A stretch of 64,000 nucleotides of DNA from Rickettsia sp. Oklahoma-10 (lineage in GTDB: Bacteria > Pseudomonadota > Alphaproteobacteria > Rickettsiales > Rickettsiaceae): the NCBI RefSeq assembly GCF_039954865.1, contig NZ_CP157197.1, positions 141,501 through 205,500 of the forward strand, in the 5' to 3' direction. The translations under genes were made by a program, and so were the position numbers. The notes beneath the pieces are model-generated. The model was not told the DNA's origin, did no database searches, and saw only the letters and a list, made by a program, of their open reading frames with translations. Shown here piece by piece: positions 38,703-49,800 of the stretch. The stretch's first letter is position 1. Each line of letters starts with the position of its first letter.

Positions 38703-39791
38703 TTAAATTTCTTTATAATGTAAAATAATAAAGTTACTAATAAAAAATATTAGCACACTAGGTAATAAAATAGCAGCAATTAAAGACAAATTATTATAAG
38801 TCAGTATTTTTAATAAAATTTCTGATAACGAATATACTATAAAACCTGAAAATAAACCTAATATCAGTATTCTGTCTTGGGAATTATCACGCTGTTTCAG
38901 ACTAATAAAACAACTTGCTAAAATTACGGTGGCCACCATCATTATAGGCTTAAATAATTGCTTGTAATAATAAATTTGATAATTAATAGCCGGTAAACCT
39001 GAATTTAATAATTCATTAATTAACTTAGGTAAAGCCCAAATAGAAACCATATCAGGACGAATAAATTTATTTACTAAACTATTAATTGATAAATTTGTCT
39101 TTATAGTTAAATTGTTATAAGCCTTAGTTTCCTCTTTTGTAAAAACCTTAACTCTATTTAAATGTAACATTTTATTTTCAATAATACCGTATAATGCATC
39201 AATTCTCTTTAAAAAAGAATTATTACTATCAATAAATACAATTGTAATATTATTTAATTTTTTCTCAGCCACATTAATAAATTGTGTTTGAATAATTTGA
39301 TTTTCATCATTTAAAGATTCAAAAAATAATAAACCTGATTTAGATATTATACCCTCACTCAAGGCTTTTTTAGTCAATTTTGCTTCTAATAACTCATATT
39401 TTTGTAAACCTAAAGTACCAATAGGATTCAATATGGTTGTAAACAAAATACCGAAAATTAAAGTTACGATACATGGAATAACAAGTACTTGCCAAATATG
39501 AATACCGCTAGATAATATAGCCGTTAATTCATTATTTTTTGTTAGACTTCTAAGAAAAAATAACATAGTGGTAAAACTAATTAACGAAGATACTTGACCT
39601 AGTAAATAAGGAATCTTATATAAGATAAGTCTCCAAAAAAAACTAAAAGGAACATAAATATTTTTAAATTTTTGCAAAAGATCAAAAATATTTGAGATAA
39701 TCAACAACCCGATTAAAAGAAATAATATAATAAAGAAACACTTAGAATATAATTTAGTAAGATACCAAGAAAGTGTTTTTAGATTAATCAT
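38703..39791 (-). CDS. LptF/LptG-family permease of the LPS export system
   Basis: The 362-residue protein has the YjgP/YjgQ plan: paired N-terminal membrane helices, a periplasmic beta-rich domain at about residues 130-260, and C-terminal helices. Visible landmarks are WYLTKLYSKCFFIILFLLIG at the start and NNELTAILSSGIHIWQVL near residue 85, the conserved coupling segment. LptF and LptG form the permease that, with LptB, extracts lipopolysaccharide from the inner membrane. Which of the two this is cannot be settled from the sequence alone. Its last codon borders the palindromic repeat at 38591-38702. Confidence 0.88.
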   Translation of the reverse strand: MINLKTLSWYLTKLYSKCFFIILFLLIGLLIISNIFDLLQKFKNIYVPFSFFWRLILYKIPYLLGQVSSLISFTTMLFFLRSLTKNNELTAILSSGIHIWQVLVIPCIVTLIFGILFTTILNPIGTLGLQKYELLEAKLTKKALSEGIISKSGLLFFESLNDENQIIQTQFINVAEKKLNNITIVFIDSNNSFLKRIDALYGIIENKMLHLNRVKVFTKEETKAYNNLTIKTNLSINSLVNKFIRPDMVSIWALPKLINELLNSGLPAINYQIYYYKQLFKPIMMVATVILASCFISLKQRDNSQDRILILGLFSGFIVYSLSEILLKILTYNNLSLIAAILLPSVLIFFISNFIILHYKEI

Positions 39792-39832
39792 TATAAATTC
39801 AGGTCTAATGCGAATTTAAATAAGAATTTGTG

Positions 39833-39909
39833 TGGTGGGGCTGGTAGGACTTGAACCTACGACCACACCGTTATGAGCGGCGTGCTCTAACCAACTGAGC
39901 TACAGCCCC
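39833..39909 (-). tRNA. tRNA with CAU anticodon (tRNA-Met, or tRNA-Ile2 if lysidine-modified)
   Basis: A 77-base cloverleaf on the minus strand has acceptor GGGGCTG/CAGCCCC, D-arm GCTCAGTTGGTTAGAGC, anticodon stem CGCCG/CGGTG with loop CTCATAA, T-arm GTAGGTTCAAGTCCTAC, and an encoded CCA. The anticodon is CAU. Since the first pair is G-C and matched, it is not the initiator. Elongator Met is favoured by the D-arm, but an Ile2 tRNA with lysidine is not excluded. Confidence 0.93.
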
Positions 39910-40198
39910 TTTTCATTTAAGGTTTATATAATTATTACGCAGTTTAGTCTAGTAAAATTTTTATATTTTTTGATATGGTGCCAAAAAAAGGATAATGTAG
40001 ATCAAGAAACCTACTCTAGGTTATGTCTGCAAAGGCCTACTTGTGTGGATTAATTTTCTGATTGCAATCCCAAACTTGGGCGCAGGCTCCTCTATTAGGA
40101 TTTTAAGTTAATGGTGCCTGCAGTCAAGCGCACTAGGTAATACAGCGAATTTTATCATTCCATACAAACAATTCCATAGGAAGATATCAAGTTATAAA
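39910..40198. other. intergenic DNA between tRNA and pal
   Basis: No reading frame or motif is recognised in these bases. They are slightly richer in GC than their surroundings (gcgcaggctcctct, ggtgcctgcagtcaagcgc) but show no fold or repeat that I can name. Confidence 0.4.
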
Positions 40199-40226
40199 TA
40201 AAAAAGCCGAGTAATAAACTCGACCT
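40199..40226 (-). terminator. rho-independent terminator after pal
   Basis: Read on the minus strand, GTCGAGTTTATTACTCGGC forms a 7-bp stem (one G-U) with a 5-base loop, followed by six T. It lies about 30 bases after the pal stop. Confidence 0.8.
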
Positions 40227-40254
40227 TTAATAGATACTAAATTAGTAAATAATT

Positions 40255-40722
40255 TTAGTGGTGTATAACTGTTACAGCTCTACGATTATAAGCAAAAGCT
40301 TCTTCAGTATTACCAATCACAGCAGGTTTATCTTTACCGTAAGAGATTGTATTTAACCTGTTATGCTCAATTCCTTTATGAGCTAAGAATTTTTTCACTG
40401 CTGTCGCTCTTCTTTCACCTAAACCTAAGTTATACTCTCTAGTACCTCTTTCATCGCAATGCCCTTCAATATTAGCTTTTACTTCAGGATGCTTTAATAA
40501 CCAGCAAGCTTGTCTCTCTAGTTCCTCTTTAGCCTTTGGTGATAAATCAGAACTATCAAAAGCAAACAATATTGTATTCCTTGCATGCTTCTCGAAATCT
40601 TTCATTAATGATGTTTCTTCTACTTGATTCATCGCACCATCAAATTGTGGTATTCTTTTTGTTGTATTACAGCCTGCAAGCACAAACAATGCAAGAAAAG
40701 CTAATGTAATTCTTGTTTTCAT
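40255..40722 (-). CDS. pal: peptidoglycan-associated lipoprotein Pal
   Basis: Pal tethers the outer membrane to peptidoglycan with the Tol system. The N-terminus is a lipoprotein signal peptide with lipobox LAGC at about residues 15-18. An OmpA-like peptidoglycan-binding domain follows: ILFAFDSSDLSPKAKEEL near 52, ANIEGHCDERGTREYNLGLG near 83-102, and NRRAVTVI at the end. The 155-residue length is normal. AAGGAG lies 8 bases before the ATG, and a terminator follows, so it is transcribed alone. No tolB is adjacent. Confidence 0.96.
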   Translation of the reverse strand: MKTRITLAFLALFVLAGCNTTKRIPQFDGAMNQVEETSLMKDFEKHARNTILFAFDSSDLSPKAKEELERQACWLLKHPEVKANIEGHCDERGTREYNLGLGERRATAVKKFLAHKGIEHNRLNTISYGKDKPAVIGNTEEAFAYNRRAVTVIHH

Positions 40723-40924
40723 AATTAAACTCCTTGAATTATAATTTATTAATATTGAATCATTTTAGTTAGTTAAAACTCAAACTAACCAAAAGCTATG
40801 TGAGTCAGTATATATTATTATTTTATTAGTTTAAAGACTAAATATTATAAAATGCAATTACTTATATATAAATGTGGTAAAAATATCATTTTTTGCTAGT
40901 AGATACTTTGGGTAAATAAAAGTA

Positions 40925-41050
40925 GTATCGATGAAGCTTTATTTGGAAAAGAGCAAGGAGTATAGTAAGTTTGAAGAGTGGAGAGTATAATACTGTTGTA
41001 AACCTGCAGACCTATAATAATATGATTTAGCCAATTTTGCAAACAAAACG
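40925..41050. repeat. RPE-like element before fabH end
   Basis: It shares a 20-base word (tttggaaaagagcaaggagt) exactly with the element at 14860-15010, and its right end (gccaattttgcaaa) is roughly opposed to its left (atttggaaaa). It ends 8 bases short of the fabH stop. The other part of the gap before pal (40723-40924) shows no gene. Confidence 0.6.
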
Positions 41051-41057
41051 AGTATAT

Positions 41058-42011
41058 TTACCATCTTACCAATGCACTGCCCCAAGTTAAACCGGCACCG
41101 ATAGCTGAAAATAGTAGAATATCTCCCTTTTTTATTTTACCTAATGCTTTGAGAGTACTTAAAGCAAGAGGAATGGAAGCGGCTGAACAATTAGCATGTT
41201 TTTCTACAGTCTTTATTATCTTATGTTCTTCTATATTTAACAACTCGGCTAGTTTATTGATAATACGGACATTTGCTTGATGAGGTATAAAATAATCAAT
41301 ATCGTTTACACTGAATTGATTAGAACGCAATAACTCTTCTATAGATTGTTGCATTTTTTCTATTGCATGACGGAATAATTTTTGACCCTGCATAATGATT
41401 GTACCACTAGCACCATTCATACTTACACCACCATTTGTATATAGTATTTCATAATCGATACCACTTGAAAAAATATTACTGTCTATTAAACTGGAATCAT
41501 CGCTACTACGCTGCAATATCACACTCCCTGCTCCATCACCGAACAAAACACAGGTAGACCTATCATTCCAATCTAATAGCGATGTCATTTTTTCAGCACC
41601 TATAAGCAACACAGTTTTATATTTACTAGACGCAACCAGAGCATTTGCTACTTGCAATCCATATACAAAGCCGGCACATACTGCTTGTAAATCAAAAGAT
41701 GGTATATTAGCCAAACCAAGATAGCCTTGAAGTTTAGTAGCAACTGAAGGAAAGCTATTATCTGGAGTAGTAGTACATATAATTATTAAATCAATATCAT
41801 TTGCCGATATCCCTGCATCTTCTATAGCTTTTTCAGCTGATTTTAAAGCAAGATGGGAAGTATATTCTGTATCGCCTGCTATATGACGCTGTGTAATACC
41901 TGTTCTTGTTCTAATCCACTCATCGTTAGTATCTACGAATTTTGTAAGCTCGTCATTACGGACTACTTTTGAAGGAAGATATCCGCCACAACCAATAATT
42001 TTACAGGTCAT
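41058..42011 (-). CDS. fabH: 3-oxoacyl-[ACP] synthase III FabH
   Basis: FabH starts fatty acid chains from acetyl-CoA and malonyl-ACP. The catalytic triad is visible: [13 protein letters not shown] (Cys, near residue 113), [10 protein letters not shown] (His, near 245) and [13 protein letters not shown] (Asn, near 275). The N-terminal [16 protein letters not shown] and the end [13 protein letters not shown] are typical. The length is 317 residues. It starts 12 bases after rpmF; the plsX gene that often stands between rpmF and fabH is not here. Confidence 0.97.
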   Translation of the reverse strand: MTCKIIGCGGYLPSKVVRNDELTKFVDTNDEWIRTRTGITQRHIAGDTEYTSHLALKSAEKAIEDAGISANDIDLIIICTTTPDNSFPSVATKLQGYLGLANIPSFDLQAVCAGFVYGLQVANALVASSKYKTVLLIGAEKMTSLLDWNDRSTCVLFGDGAGSVILQRSSDDSSLIDSNIFSSGIDYEILYTNGGVSMNGASGTIIMQGQKLFRHAIEKMQQSIEELLRSNQFSVNDIDYFIPHQANVRIINKLAELLNIEEHKIIKTVEKHANCSAASIPLALSTLKALGKIKKGDILLFSAIGAGLTWGSALVRW

Positions 42012-42023
42012 AAATCTTAAGCT

Positions 42024-42224
42024 TTAGGCTACTTCTTCTTCAGTTTTAATTTTTTTTGTTACTACTTGACGATTGTTATAAGTCCCATCAACTAAAGAAA
42101 CATGATGCGGAAGTTTATATTCACCAGTTTGTGAGTCAACTATTACATTAACTTTACTAAGCGCAAAGTGTGAGCGTCTCATATTACGTCTTGATCTTGA
42201 TGTTTTCTTCTTTGGAACTGCCAT
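42024..42224 (-). CDS. rpmF: 50S ribosomal protein L32
   Basis: The start [20 protein letters not shown] is the signature of L32. The C-terminal half lacks the four zinc-binding cysteines found in many species, as is usual for alphaproteobacterial forms without zinc. The length is 66 residues. It is cotranscribed with fabH, and GAGGA lies about 8 bases before the ATG. Confidence 0.96.
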   Translation of the reverse strand: MAVPKKKTSRSRRNMRRSHFALSKVNVIVDSQTGEYKLPHHVSLVDGTYNNRQVVTKKIKTEEEVA

Positions 42225-42258
42225 TAATTATCCTCTATAAATATAAATTAAAAAGTAT

Positions 42259-42286
42259 TTGTCAAATTAGTGAAGCAGTATATTAT
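42259..42286 (+). promoter_or_regulatory. possible promoter for bamE
   Basis: TTGTCA at 42259-42264 and TATTAT at 42281-42286 are 16 bases apart and lie about 38 bases before the bamE start, in the gap that separates it from the divergent rpmF. Confidence 0.4.
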
Positions 42287-42323
42287 AATAATATTGTAAT
42301 AAAATCTAGATAAAATTAAACTT

Positions 42324-42794
42324 ATGAAAATTTTTATAACATACATTTTTAGTATATTAGTCTTCTTTTCCTTAAGCGGCTGTAAAACTATCGAAAATAG
42401 AGGGCAATCGATAGATGATTCGGTACTTGTCAAATTAGAGTCTAAAAAACTAAATAAAGCAGAAGTCGTAGAATTAATTGGTACGCCTACTATGGTACCG
42501 GAATATTCCCAAAATACTTGGTATTATGTTGAAAGGATTATTTCTCAAAGAGCTTGGCTTAATTCAAAAATTGAAAAGCAAAGAATAGTAAAAATTACCT
42601 TTGATACTAATAATTTTATACAGGAAGTAGTAATAATAGATAATTCTCATAGACAAGATATAGAAATAGTCCGTGAATATACTAGGGCATATGGAATGGA
42701 ACTTAACGGACTACAAAAATTTGTTAAAAATTTAGGTAGATTCAATAAAACTGACTGGAATAAAAATAACAGCAAGAATAAGAAGAAGAGATAA
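42324..42794 (+). CDS. bamE: outer membrane assembly lipoprotein BamE (SmpA/OmlA)
   Basis: BamE is an accessory lipoprotein of the beta-barrel assembly machine. The N-terminal signal peptide ends in lipobox LSGC near residue 20. The fold's motifs LNKAEVVELIGTPTMVPEYS (about 44-63) and NTWYYVERI follow; the C-terminus is lysine- and asparagine-rich and longer than in E. coli. The length is 156 residues. It is divergent from rpmF-fabH and followed by an RPE-like repeat before ftsY. Confidence 0.9.
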   Translation: MKIFITYIFSILVFFSLSGCKTIENRGQSIDDSVLVKLESKKLNKAEVVELIGTPTMVPEYSQNTWYYVERIISQRAWLNSKIEKQRIVKITFDTNNFIQEVVIIDNSHRQDIEIVREYTRAYGMELNGLQKFVKNLGRFNKTDWNKNNSKNKKKR

Positions 42795-42804
42795 GTACCT
42801 TAAT

Positions 42805-42918
42805 TGTCATTGCAAATGAACATAGAAAGCGTGGTAATCTATTGACTGTATTGTGCTGAGTCAATTACTTTCCTCGCAATTATTAAAAAAACTGATCTAC
42901 ATCAGGAATGACACTAAC
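42805..42918. repeat. RPE-like repeat overlapping the upstream frame of ftsY
   Basis: It begins ttgtcattgcaaatgaacat and ends ctacatcaggaatgacact, the usual opposed ends (tgtcatt ... aatgaca). It keeps the ftsY frame open upstream, creating an artificial start at 42853. Confidence 0.6.
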
Positions 42919-42936
42919 ACCCAAAAACTATCTAAT

Positions 42937-43848
42937 ATGATTTCGATATTTAGTAAATTAAAACAAAGTTTATCTAAAACTTCTAATAAAATATCAGAAG
43001 GTATAGACAAAATATTTTACAAGAAAAAATTAAACGCAGAAACTCTAGAAGAGCTAGAAGAGCTACTTATATCAAGCGATATGAGTGTTTCGGTAGTAAC
43101 CAATGTTATTGAAGAGTTTAAAAAGGTAAAATTCGACAAAGAAATAGATAGTAGTACAGTAAAGGCAGCCCTTGCTAAATTGATAGAAGAGCAGCTGTTA
43201 AACTCAGAAATTCCTTTTTCTCTAAATGCAAATAAATTAAATGTAGTATTAGTTTGTGGTGTTAACGGTGTAGGAAAAACTACGACTATAGGTAAGCTTG
43301 CTGCAATGTACTCAGCACAAGGAAAAAAAGTAGCGGTTGCTGCCTGCGATACTTTTAGAGCAGCTGCCATAAATCAACTAAGTACTTGGGTAGATAGAGC
43401 AAATGCAATACTTATTACCGGTGAAGAATCAGCTGATCCTGCAAGTGTTGCTTATCGCGGGATGAAAGAATCGATCAAACAAAATATCGATATACTTTTT
43501 ATTGACACAGCAGGTAGACTCCATAATAAAAAAAACTTAATGGATGAACTCGCTAAGATCGTAAAAGTGATAAAAAAATTAGATGAGAATACACCTACGC
43601 ATAGCATTTTAGTAATTGATGCCATTACAGGACAAAATACTTATAACCAAGCCGAGCATTTTAATAATGCTACTAACTTAACAGGGCTTATCGTGACTAA
43701 ACTAGATGGAAGTGCTAAAGCAGGCGTAATTGTCGGAGTAGTACAAAAATTTAATTTACCAGTGTATTTTATCGGCATAGGCGAGAAGATAGAGGATTTA
43801 AAAGTATTCGATCGACATAATTTTGCTAAAATTTTAGTAGGACTGTGA
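42937..43848 (+). CDS. ftsY: signal recognition particle receptor FtsY
   Basis: FtsY receives ribosome-SRP complexes at the membrane. The start is taken at ATG 42937 (MISIFSKLKQSLSKTSNKIS), where the N-domain begins; an in-frame start at 42853 would add 28 residues translated from repeat DNA. The NG domain shows GVNGVGKTTTIGKLA near residue 106, DTFRAAAINQLSTW near 138, DTAGRLHNKKNLMDEL near 188, TKLDGSAKAG near 248 and GIGEKIEDLKVF near the end. It lacks the acidic A-domain of E. coli, as in other alphaproteobacteria. The length is 303 residues. Confidence 0.95.
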   Translation: MISIFSKLKQSLSKTSNKISEGIDKIFYKKKLNAETLEELEELLISSDMSVSVVTNVIEEFKKVKFDKEIDSSTVKAALAKLIEEQLLNSEIPFSLNANKLNVVLVCGVNGVGKTTTIGKLAAMYSAQGKKVAVAACDTFRAAAINQLSTWVDRANAILITGEESADPASVAYRGMKESIKQNIDILFIDTAGRLHNKKNLMDELAKIVKVIKKLDENTPTHSILVIDAITGQNTYNQAEHFNNATNLTGLIVTKLDGSAKAGVIVGVVQKFNLPVYFIGIGEKIEDLKVFDRHNFAKILVGL

Positions 43849-43967
43849 GATTTTGTTTATAAAAATTACTATATCTTAAAAAACAACTTAACTATAGATA
43901 AATAACTTATCTTCTTATTTTTACTAGATACCATGACATAGAGAATTAAAAACACTTAAATCATAAA

Positions 43968-46598
43968 ATGACAAAAAAAAATACCTTATTAATAATAGAC
44001 GGGTACGGATTTGTTTTTAGAGCTTATTATGCTCAACAGCCTTTAACTTCACCGACAGGCTTGCCTGTCGGTGCTCTTTACGGTTTCACTTCAATGATGA
44101 TAAAATTACTAAGCGACTTTAAGCCTAAACATGTCGCTGTAGTGTTTGATAGCGGTGGGGAAAATTTTCGCCATCATATTTATCCTAAATATAAAGCTAA
44201 TCGCTCCCCTCCACCTGAAGATTTAATAACGCAATTACCATTAGTTCGTGATGCTGCAAGTCACTTAAATCTGCCTATTCTAGAGAAAAACGGCTATGAA
44301 GCCGATGATATTATCGCAACCTTCGCTAATAAAACAGCTGCACTCGGCGAAGATGTAATCATTATCTCTTCCGATAAAGATTTATTGCAGTTAATGAATG
44401 CAAACATTAAAATATATGATCCACTAAAAGGGAAATATAGTACAGAGGATGATATTGTTAAAAAATTTGGCACTACTGCTAATAAATTACGTGAAGTAAT
44501 GGCTTTAATCGGCGATAGATCGGATAATATTCCAGGCGTACCCTCTATTGGACCAAAAACAGCCAGTAGGCTTATAGCGCAATTTGGTTCGATAGAAAAT
44601 CTATTTAACTCTTTAGACCAAATCTCAAGCGTAAAACAACGTGAAACTTTACAAAATTCAAGGGAAGCAGCTTTAATTTCATGGCAGTTAATAGGACTTG
44701 ATTCTAATGTTGACTTAGATTTTCAGCTGAATAATTTAGAATGGTCACCTCCAAATAGCGAGAAATTAATAGGATTTTTACAGGAATACGGTTTTAGATC
44801 TTTATATAGAAGAACAGAAAATTTATTTGATATTAAAATTAATGACCACAAAGAGATAGTAGCTAATAATAAAGTAGAGGAAATAAAAGAAATTAGTAAT
44901 AAAATTGAACTTGAAAATTTTGCTAAAGAAGCTGAAAGAGCAGGAATATTCGGAATATATTTGTTACAGTATAAAGGAGATAATCGTGCTTTGATTTTAT
45001 CACTACAAAATAAAAGTTATATTATTAAAATTTCAAATACGACCAATAGCCTTTTTTCCTATAATACCAAAACTAATAACAACTGGTTTTCAGAAATTAT
45101 TTTTAATTTACTAACTGACAAATCCATAAAAAAAATTACTTACTCTCTTAAACCTTTACTTAAGTTTTATGCAAACCAATGTCATGAGATTACAGCGATT
45201 GAAGATTTAGAGCTAATACAATATACATTATCTGCAGGTCTATCACAGAAAGATTTATTTGAAGCAGCTCAAAAAGAAACTGTAATAGAAAATATAATCA
45301 ATGAATCGGCAAAAATAGTACTAAATTTCATCTCACTTTATAAGCAAAATATATTAGTGCTTAAAGATAATAAAGCCTTTAGACTTTACAGTAACATTGA
45401 TTTACCTATTTGTTTTATTTTAGATAAAATGGAGAAAGTTGGTATTAAAGTAGATGCTAATTACTTGAAACACTTATCTACTGAATTTGGAACAGAAATA
45501 GATAGACTTGAAGAAGAAATTTTTGCTCTTAGCGGCACTAAATTTAATATCGGTTCGCCAAAACAATTAGGTGAAATCTTGTTTGAAAAAATGCAATTAC
45601 CTTTCGGTAAAGTCTCAGCTAAAACAAGCTCTTATTCAACAGGGGCAGAAATACTAGAAAAACTTAGCAAGCATGGATATAATATTGCCGATTTGTTACT
45701 AAGGTGGCGGCAACTTACAAAATTAAAAAATACTTATACTGATAGTTTACCAAGACAAATAGATAATATAACTAGACGAGTACATACTACATTTTTACAA
45801 ACTTCTACTACTACAGGCAGGCTTAGCTCACAAGAACCTAATTTGCAAAATGTGCCTATTCGCTCTATTGAGGGAAATAAAATCAGACAAGCTTTTATTG
45901 CTGAGGAAGGTTATAAATTAATATCTGCCGATTATTCTCAAATTGAGCTTAGAATATTAAGCAATATTGCAAATATAGGTGCACTAAAACAAGCATTTAT
46001 CAACAAAGACGATATACATACTCAAACTGCTTGTCAGATCTTTAATTTGCAAAAAGACAAACTAACTAGTGAACATAGACGTAAAGCAAAAGCTATAAAT
46101 TTTGGTATTATTTATGGTATTAGTGCTTTTGGGCTTGCTCAACAATTAAACGTTACTCATAGTGAAGCTGCCTCATATATTAAGAAATATTTTGCCGAAT
46201 ATAAAGGAGTACAAGAATATATTGAGCAAACAAAAGCTTTTGCAAGTAGCAATGGCTATGTTACAAATTTCTTTGGCAGAAAATGTTTTGTACCTTTCAT
46301 TCATGATAACAAGCTTAAACAATTTGCAGAGCGTGCAGCTATTAACGCACCCATTCAAGGTACTAATGCCGATATAATTAAAATTGCTATGATCAATCTA
46401 GATCAAAAAATAGAAAAACTGAAGCTTAAAACAAGACTAGTGCTGCAAATTCATGATGAATTACTGTTTGAATCACCGACTAACGAAGTAGAACTCGTAA
46501 TACCCATTATTAAAAAAATCATGGAAAATTCTACTAATATGGACATACCAATTATTACTGAAATCAGGGCTGGTAATAACTGGATGGAGATGCACTAG
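43968..46598 (+). CDS. polA: DNA polymerase I, proofreading site lost
   Basis: PolA fills gaps and removes RNA primers. The N-terminal 5'-nuclease domain is complete ([29 protein letters not shown] near 108, [10 protein letters not shown] near 132, [18 protein letters not shown] near 185). The C-terminal polymerase has [13 protein letters not shown] near 656, the [16 protein letters not shown]-helix near 703 and QIHDELLFE near 830. The middle 3'-5' exonuclease domain keeps its length but lacks the metal-binding acids: where DTETD is expected the sequence is [10 protein letters not shown], and the later aspartates are also replaced (SLKPLLKFY). The length is 876 residues. It follows ftsY with a 120-base gap. 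Confidence 0.96.
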   Translation: MTKKNTLLIIDGYGFVFRAYYAQQPLTSPTGLPVGALYGFTSMMIKLLSDFKPKHVAVVFDSGGENFRHHIYPKYKANRSPPPEDLITQLPLVRDAASHLNLPILEKNGYEADDIIATFANKTAALGEDVIIISSDKDLLQLMNANIKIYDPLKGKYSTEDDIVKKFGTTANKLREVMALIGDRSDNIPGVPSIGPKTASRLIAQFGSIENLFNSLDQISSVKQRETLQNSREAALISWQLIGLDSNVDLDFQLNNLEWSPPNSEKLIGFLQEYGFRSLYRRTENLFDIKINDHKEIVANNKVEEIKEISNKIELENFAKEAERAGIFGIYLLQYKGDNRALILSLQNKSYIIKISNTTNSLFSYNTKTNNNWFSEIIFNLLTDKSIKKITYSLKPLLKFYANQCHEITAIEDLELIQYTLSAGLSQKDLFEAAQKETVIENIINESAKIVLNFISLYKQNILVLKDNKAFRLYSNIDLPICFILDKMEKVGIKVDANYLKHLSTEFGTEIDRLEEEIFALSGTKFNIGSPKQLGEILFEKMQLPFGKVSAKTSSYSTGAEILEKLSKHGYNIADLLLRWRQLTKLKNTYTDSLPRQIDNITRRVHTTFLQTSTTTGRLSSQEPNLQNVPIRSIEGNKIRQAFIAEEGYKLISADYSQIELRILSNIANIGALKQAFINKDDIHTQTACQIFNLQKDKLTSEHRRKAKAINFGIIYGISAFGLAQQLNVTHSEAASYIKKYFAEYKGVQEYIEQTKAFASSNGYVTNFFGRKCFVPFIHDNKLKQFAERAAINAPIQGTNADIIKIAMINLDQKIEKLKLKTRLVLQIHDELLFESPTNEVELVIPIIKKIMENSTNMDIPIITEIRAGNNWMEMH

Positions 46599-46712
46599 GT
46601 TAATATAATAAATATTTATGGCATGGATTTTACGTGGATAAGTTTTCCATTGTCATTCTAGCTAACTTGATCAACCTTGTTTTATTGATATGGATCGAAA
46701 CACTTTCTCAAT

Positions 46713-46841
46713 GTCGTCCACGCAAAAGCAGGAATCCAAAAATAACTTTAATACTGACATAGAATTTACATATTTAATAAAATAAACATATAAAAACTAA
46801 GTTTTTATATGTTTTACTGGATTCCCCACGGAAGCGACAAT
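46713..46841. repeat. RPE-like palindrome between polA and dnaE
   Basis: The outer parts gtcgtccacgcaaaagcaggaatcca and tggattccccacggaagcgac are opposed, enclosing an inner perfect hairpin catataaaaac / gtttttatatg with loop taa (46787-46811). The 3' ends of polA and dnaE converge here. Confidence 0.7.
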
Positions 46842-46863
46842 GAAATAAAGCGCGCTATACACA

Positions 46864-49800
46864 CTATTTACTATATCCTTTTAAAACCTCAAAATCTTGT
46901 GCTTGGAGCAAGAATTTTTCCAGTAATGTAATTTTTGCTACAAAATTCTTTACCTCTTTACTTTGTAAATATATTGTAGCTTTAGCATTATTTTCATTAT
47001 TATTAGTGCGAGCCGCAAGTATCGTTACTATTTGCCGTAAGTCTTCATAATTTTGTGGATAAAGCTGTAGTTCAAATTGTTTATTATTAATTGTATCCTC
47101 AATTGACGCAAAGCTTTTTGCCGTTAGTTTTATTCCGCCTTCATCTTTAACTACGTCACAATTAACTACTACTAAACTTTTAACATCAAGTAAATGTACA
47201 TAATCTTTTAAAACTTCTTCACTAAAAATACTCAGTTCAAAGATATTCTCAGGATCGGAAAGCACGAGCGTCACGAACCTACCTCTTACTGACATACGAG
47301 AATCCTTTTTTTGTATTACACCAGCAAGATTTACTCGGTTAGTACCATAGGGTAAGTTATTATACAAATCCGCAGTATTTAAAATATTTAAACGGCTAAA
47401 TATTTCTTGATACTGTGTAAGAGGATGATTAGAAATAAATACACCCATAGAATCAAATTCATAAAAAGCTAAAGTATTGTTATCTGCATAATCACTATCT
47501 ATTAAAATAGTTGGACTTAAACTAGAAACTTTAATTAAGCTAAATTGATTAGATGCCTGTTCTTCATGATATGAAGTTGAATAAGAAAGTAATTTTGGAA
47601 CGCTTAAAAATAATTGTAATCGATTATCATGTAACTCATCAAAACAGCCGGATTTAATTAAATTTTCCAGTAATTTACTGTTAATAGATTTTGGTGGTAA
47701 TCGTTCAATAAAATCAATAATTGATTTAAACTTTCCTCTTGCTTTTCGCTCGTCTGTTACTAACTTACCAAAATTTGGCGTCACTCCTTTAATAGCACCT
47801 AAAGCAAATATTATTGCAGTTTCTTCTTTGTCAGAATCACAACTTTTTATGTCATGCTCAGTACTTTCTTTATCATTCCCACGAAAGCAATAATCTATTT
47901 TCATTGCATGAACTTTCTCTGGATCACTGACCACGCGGGGATGACAAGTCGCGACTCGCGGTATGACAGACTTTACACTAAAATACCCTTCAGAAATATT
48001 AATATTAGGAGCAATAATTTTTATTCCGCTGTCTTTTGCTTCTTGTAAAAATAAATTAATTTTATCGTGATTATTTAATTCAAGATTTAAGCAGGCAACC
48101 AAAAATTCTGCAGGATAATTAGCTTTAAGATATGCAGTTTGATATGAAATAACGCCATAAGCTGCCGCGTGTGCCTTATTAAAACCGTATCCGGCAAATT
48201 TAGCCACAGTCGCAAAGATGGACCTAGCTTGAGATTCCGGAATATTATTAGCAACTGCCCCTTTAACAAAAATTTCTTCCTGCTCCTCCATTTCTTTTTT
48301 AATTTTCTTACCCATTGCTCTACGAAGTAAATCAGCAGCACCTAGTGTATAACCGGCAAGAACTTGTGCTATTCTTTGTACTTGTTCCTGATATATCACC
48401 ACTCCGTAAGTTTCTTCTAAGATTGGCTTTAATAGCTCATGTAAATAATCAGGCTGCTGTAATTTATGCTTACAAGCTATATAGGTAGGGATATTTTCCA
48501 TAGGACCTGGGCGATATAAAGCACCAAGCGCTATTAAATCACGTATAGAATCAGGCTTAAGGCGTCTCAGTGCATCTTTCATCCCGACACTTTCAAATTG
48601 AAAAACTCCGATTCCCTTACCTTTACATAACATTTGATAGGTTTTATTATCATCAAACGTTATATTGTTCAAATTTACTTCTATCCCTCGCTCTTTAAGC
48701 AGTTTCTTACAATTGGTAATAACCGTTAGGGTTTGTAAACCTAGAAAATCAAATTTAATTAAACCGGCAATCTCTGAATATTTCATAGAATAACCGACTA
48801 TCAGCATATCAGAATTAACATCTTTATATACCGGGACTATATTGACTAAATTAGTGCCTGCTATTACAATTCCTGCAGCATGGGTCGAGGAATGCCTATG
48901 TAGCCCCTCAAGAATTAACGAAGTATCAAGTACCAGCTTAATTAACTCTGCTTCACCCTCTAAATTATACAGTCCATTACCTTTAGCAGCATTTGCAAGC
49001 TCCGGAACTTCACGCATTGCCTGTTCAAGTGTAACAGGATTAACTGCACTAAAAGGTACAAGTTCTGTTAGATAATCAGCGAATTTATAAGGTAAGCTAA
49101 GCACACGTGCAACATCCTTAATTACAGCCTTTGCCTGCATCTTACCAAAAGTTATAATCTGCCCTACTCTATTATTGCCGTATTTAGAACGTACATAATT
49201 AATTACTTCCTCACGCCTTTCTTGACAAAAATCAATATCGAAATCAGGCATTGAAATACGTTCAGGATTTAAAAATCTTTCAAATAATAAACCAAATTTA
49301 ATTGGATCGAGATCAGTAATAAGCAAGCTCCAAGCAACAACCGAACCTGCTCCCGACCCTCTACCCGGTCCAACTAAAATCCCCTCTTGTTTACTCCATT
49401 TAATAAAATCTGATACAATTAAAAAATAACCGGCAAAATTCATATTACAGATAATATCCAGCTCGTAATTAAGACGAGAAAAATATTCTGCGTTCAATTC
49501 TTCTTGATCCTCTAACGAAATATTTTCGGATTTAAACTTTGTAGCAAGCCTTACAAGTAGTCCTGCTTTTGCTTCTTTTCTAATTAAATCTGTTTCACTA
49601 ATATCTTTGGTAGCAAAATTAGGTAGCATCGGTGGATTTGCATGTGCTGCAAAACAACAACGTTCTCTTAAATTCACCGCATTTTCAATAGCAACAGGTA
49701 AATCAGAAAAAAGTTCTATCATCTCACTTGGTGATTTAAAATAACAATTCTCACTAACTGTTTTACGGTCAGTATATTCCTTAGTAACACCGGCTGATAT

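Noticed and set aside
44050-44073. Perfect palindrome caccgacagg/cctgtcggtg within polA
   Set aside because: It encodes the conserved [13 protein letters not shown] segment of PolA and shows no link to the dispersed repeats, so chance is the simplest reading.
47854-48048. 64-codon plus-strand frame within dnaE
   Set aside because: It is the complementary strand of the in-frame repeat and nearby dnaE codons.
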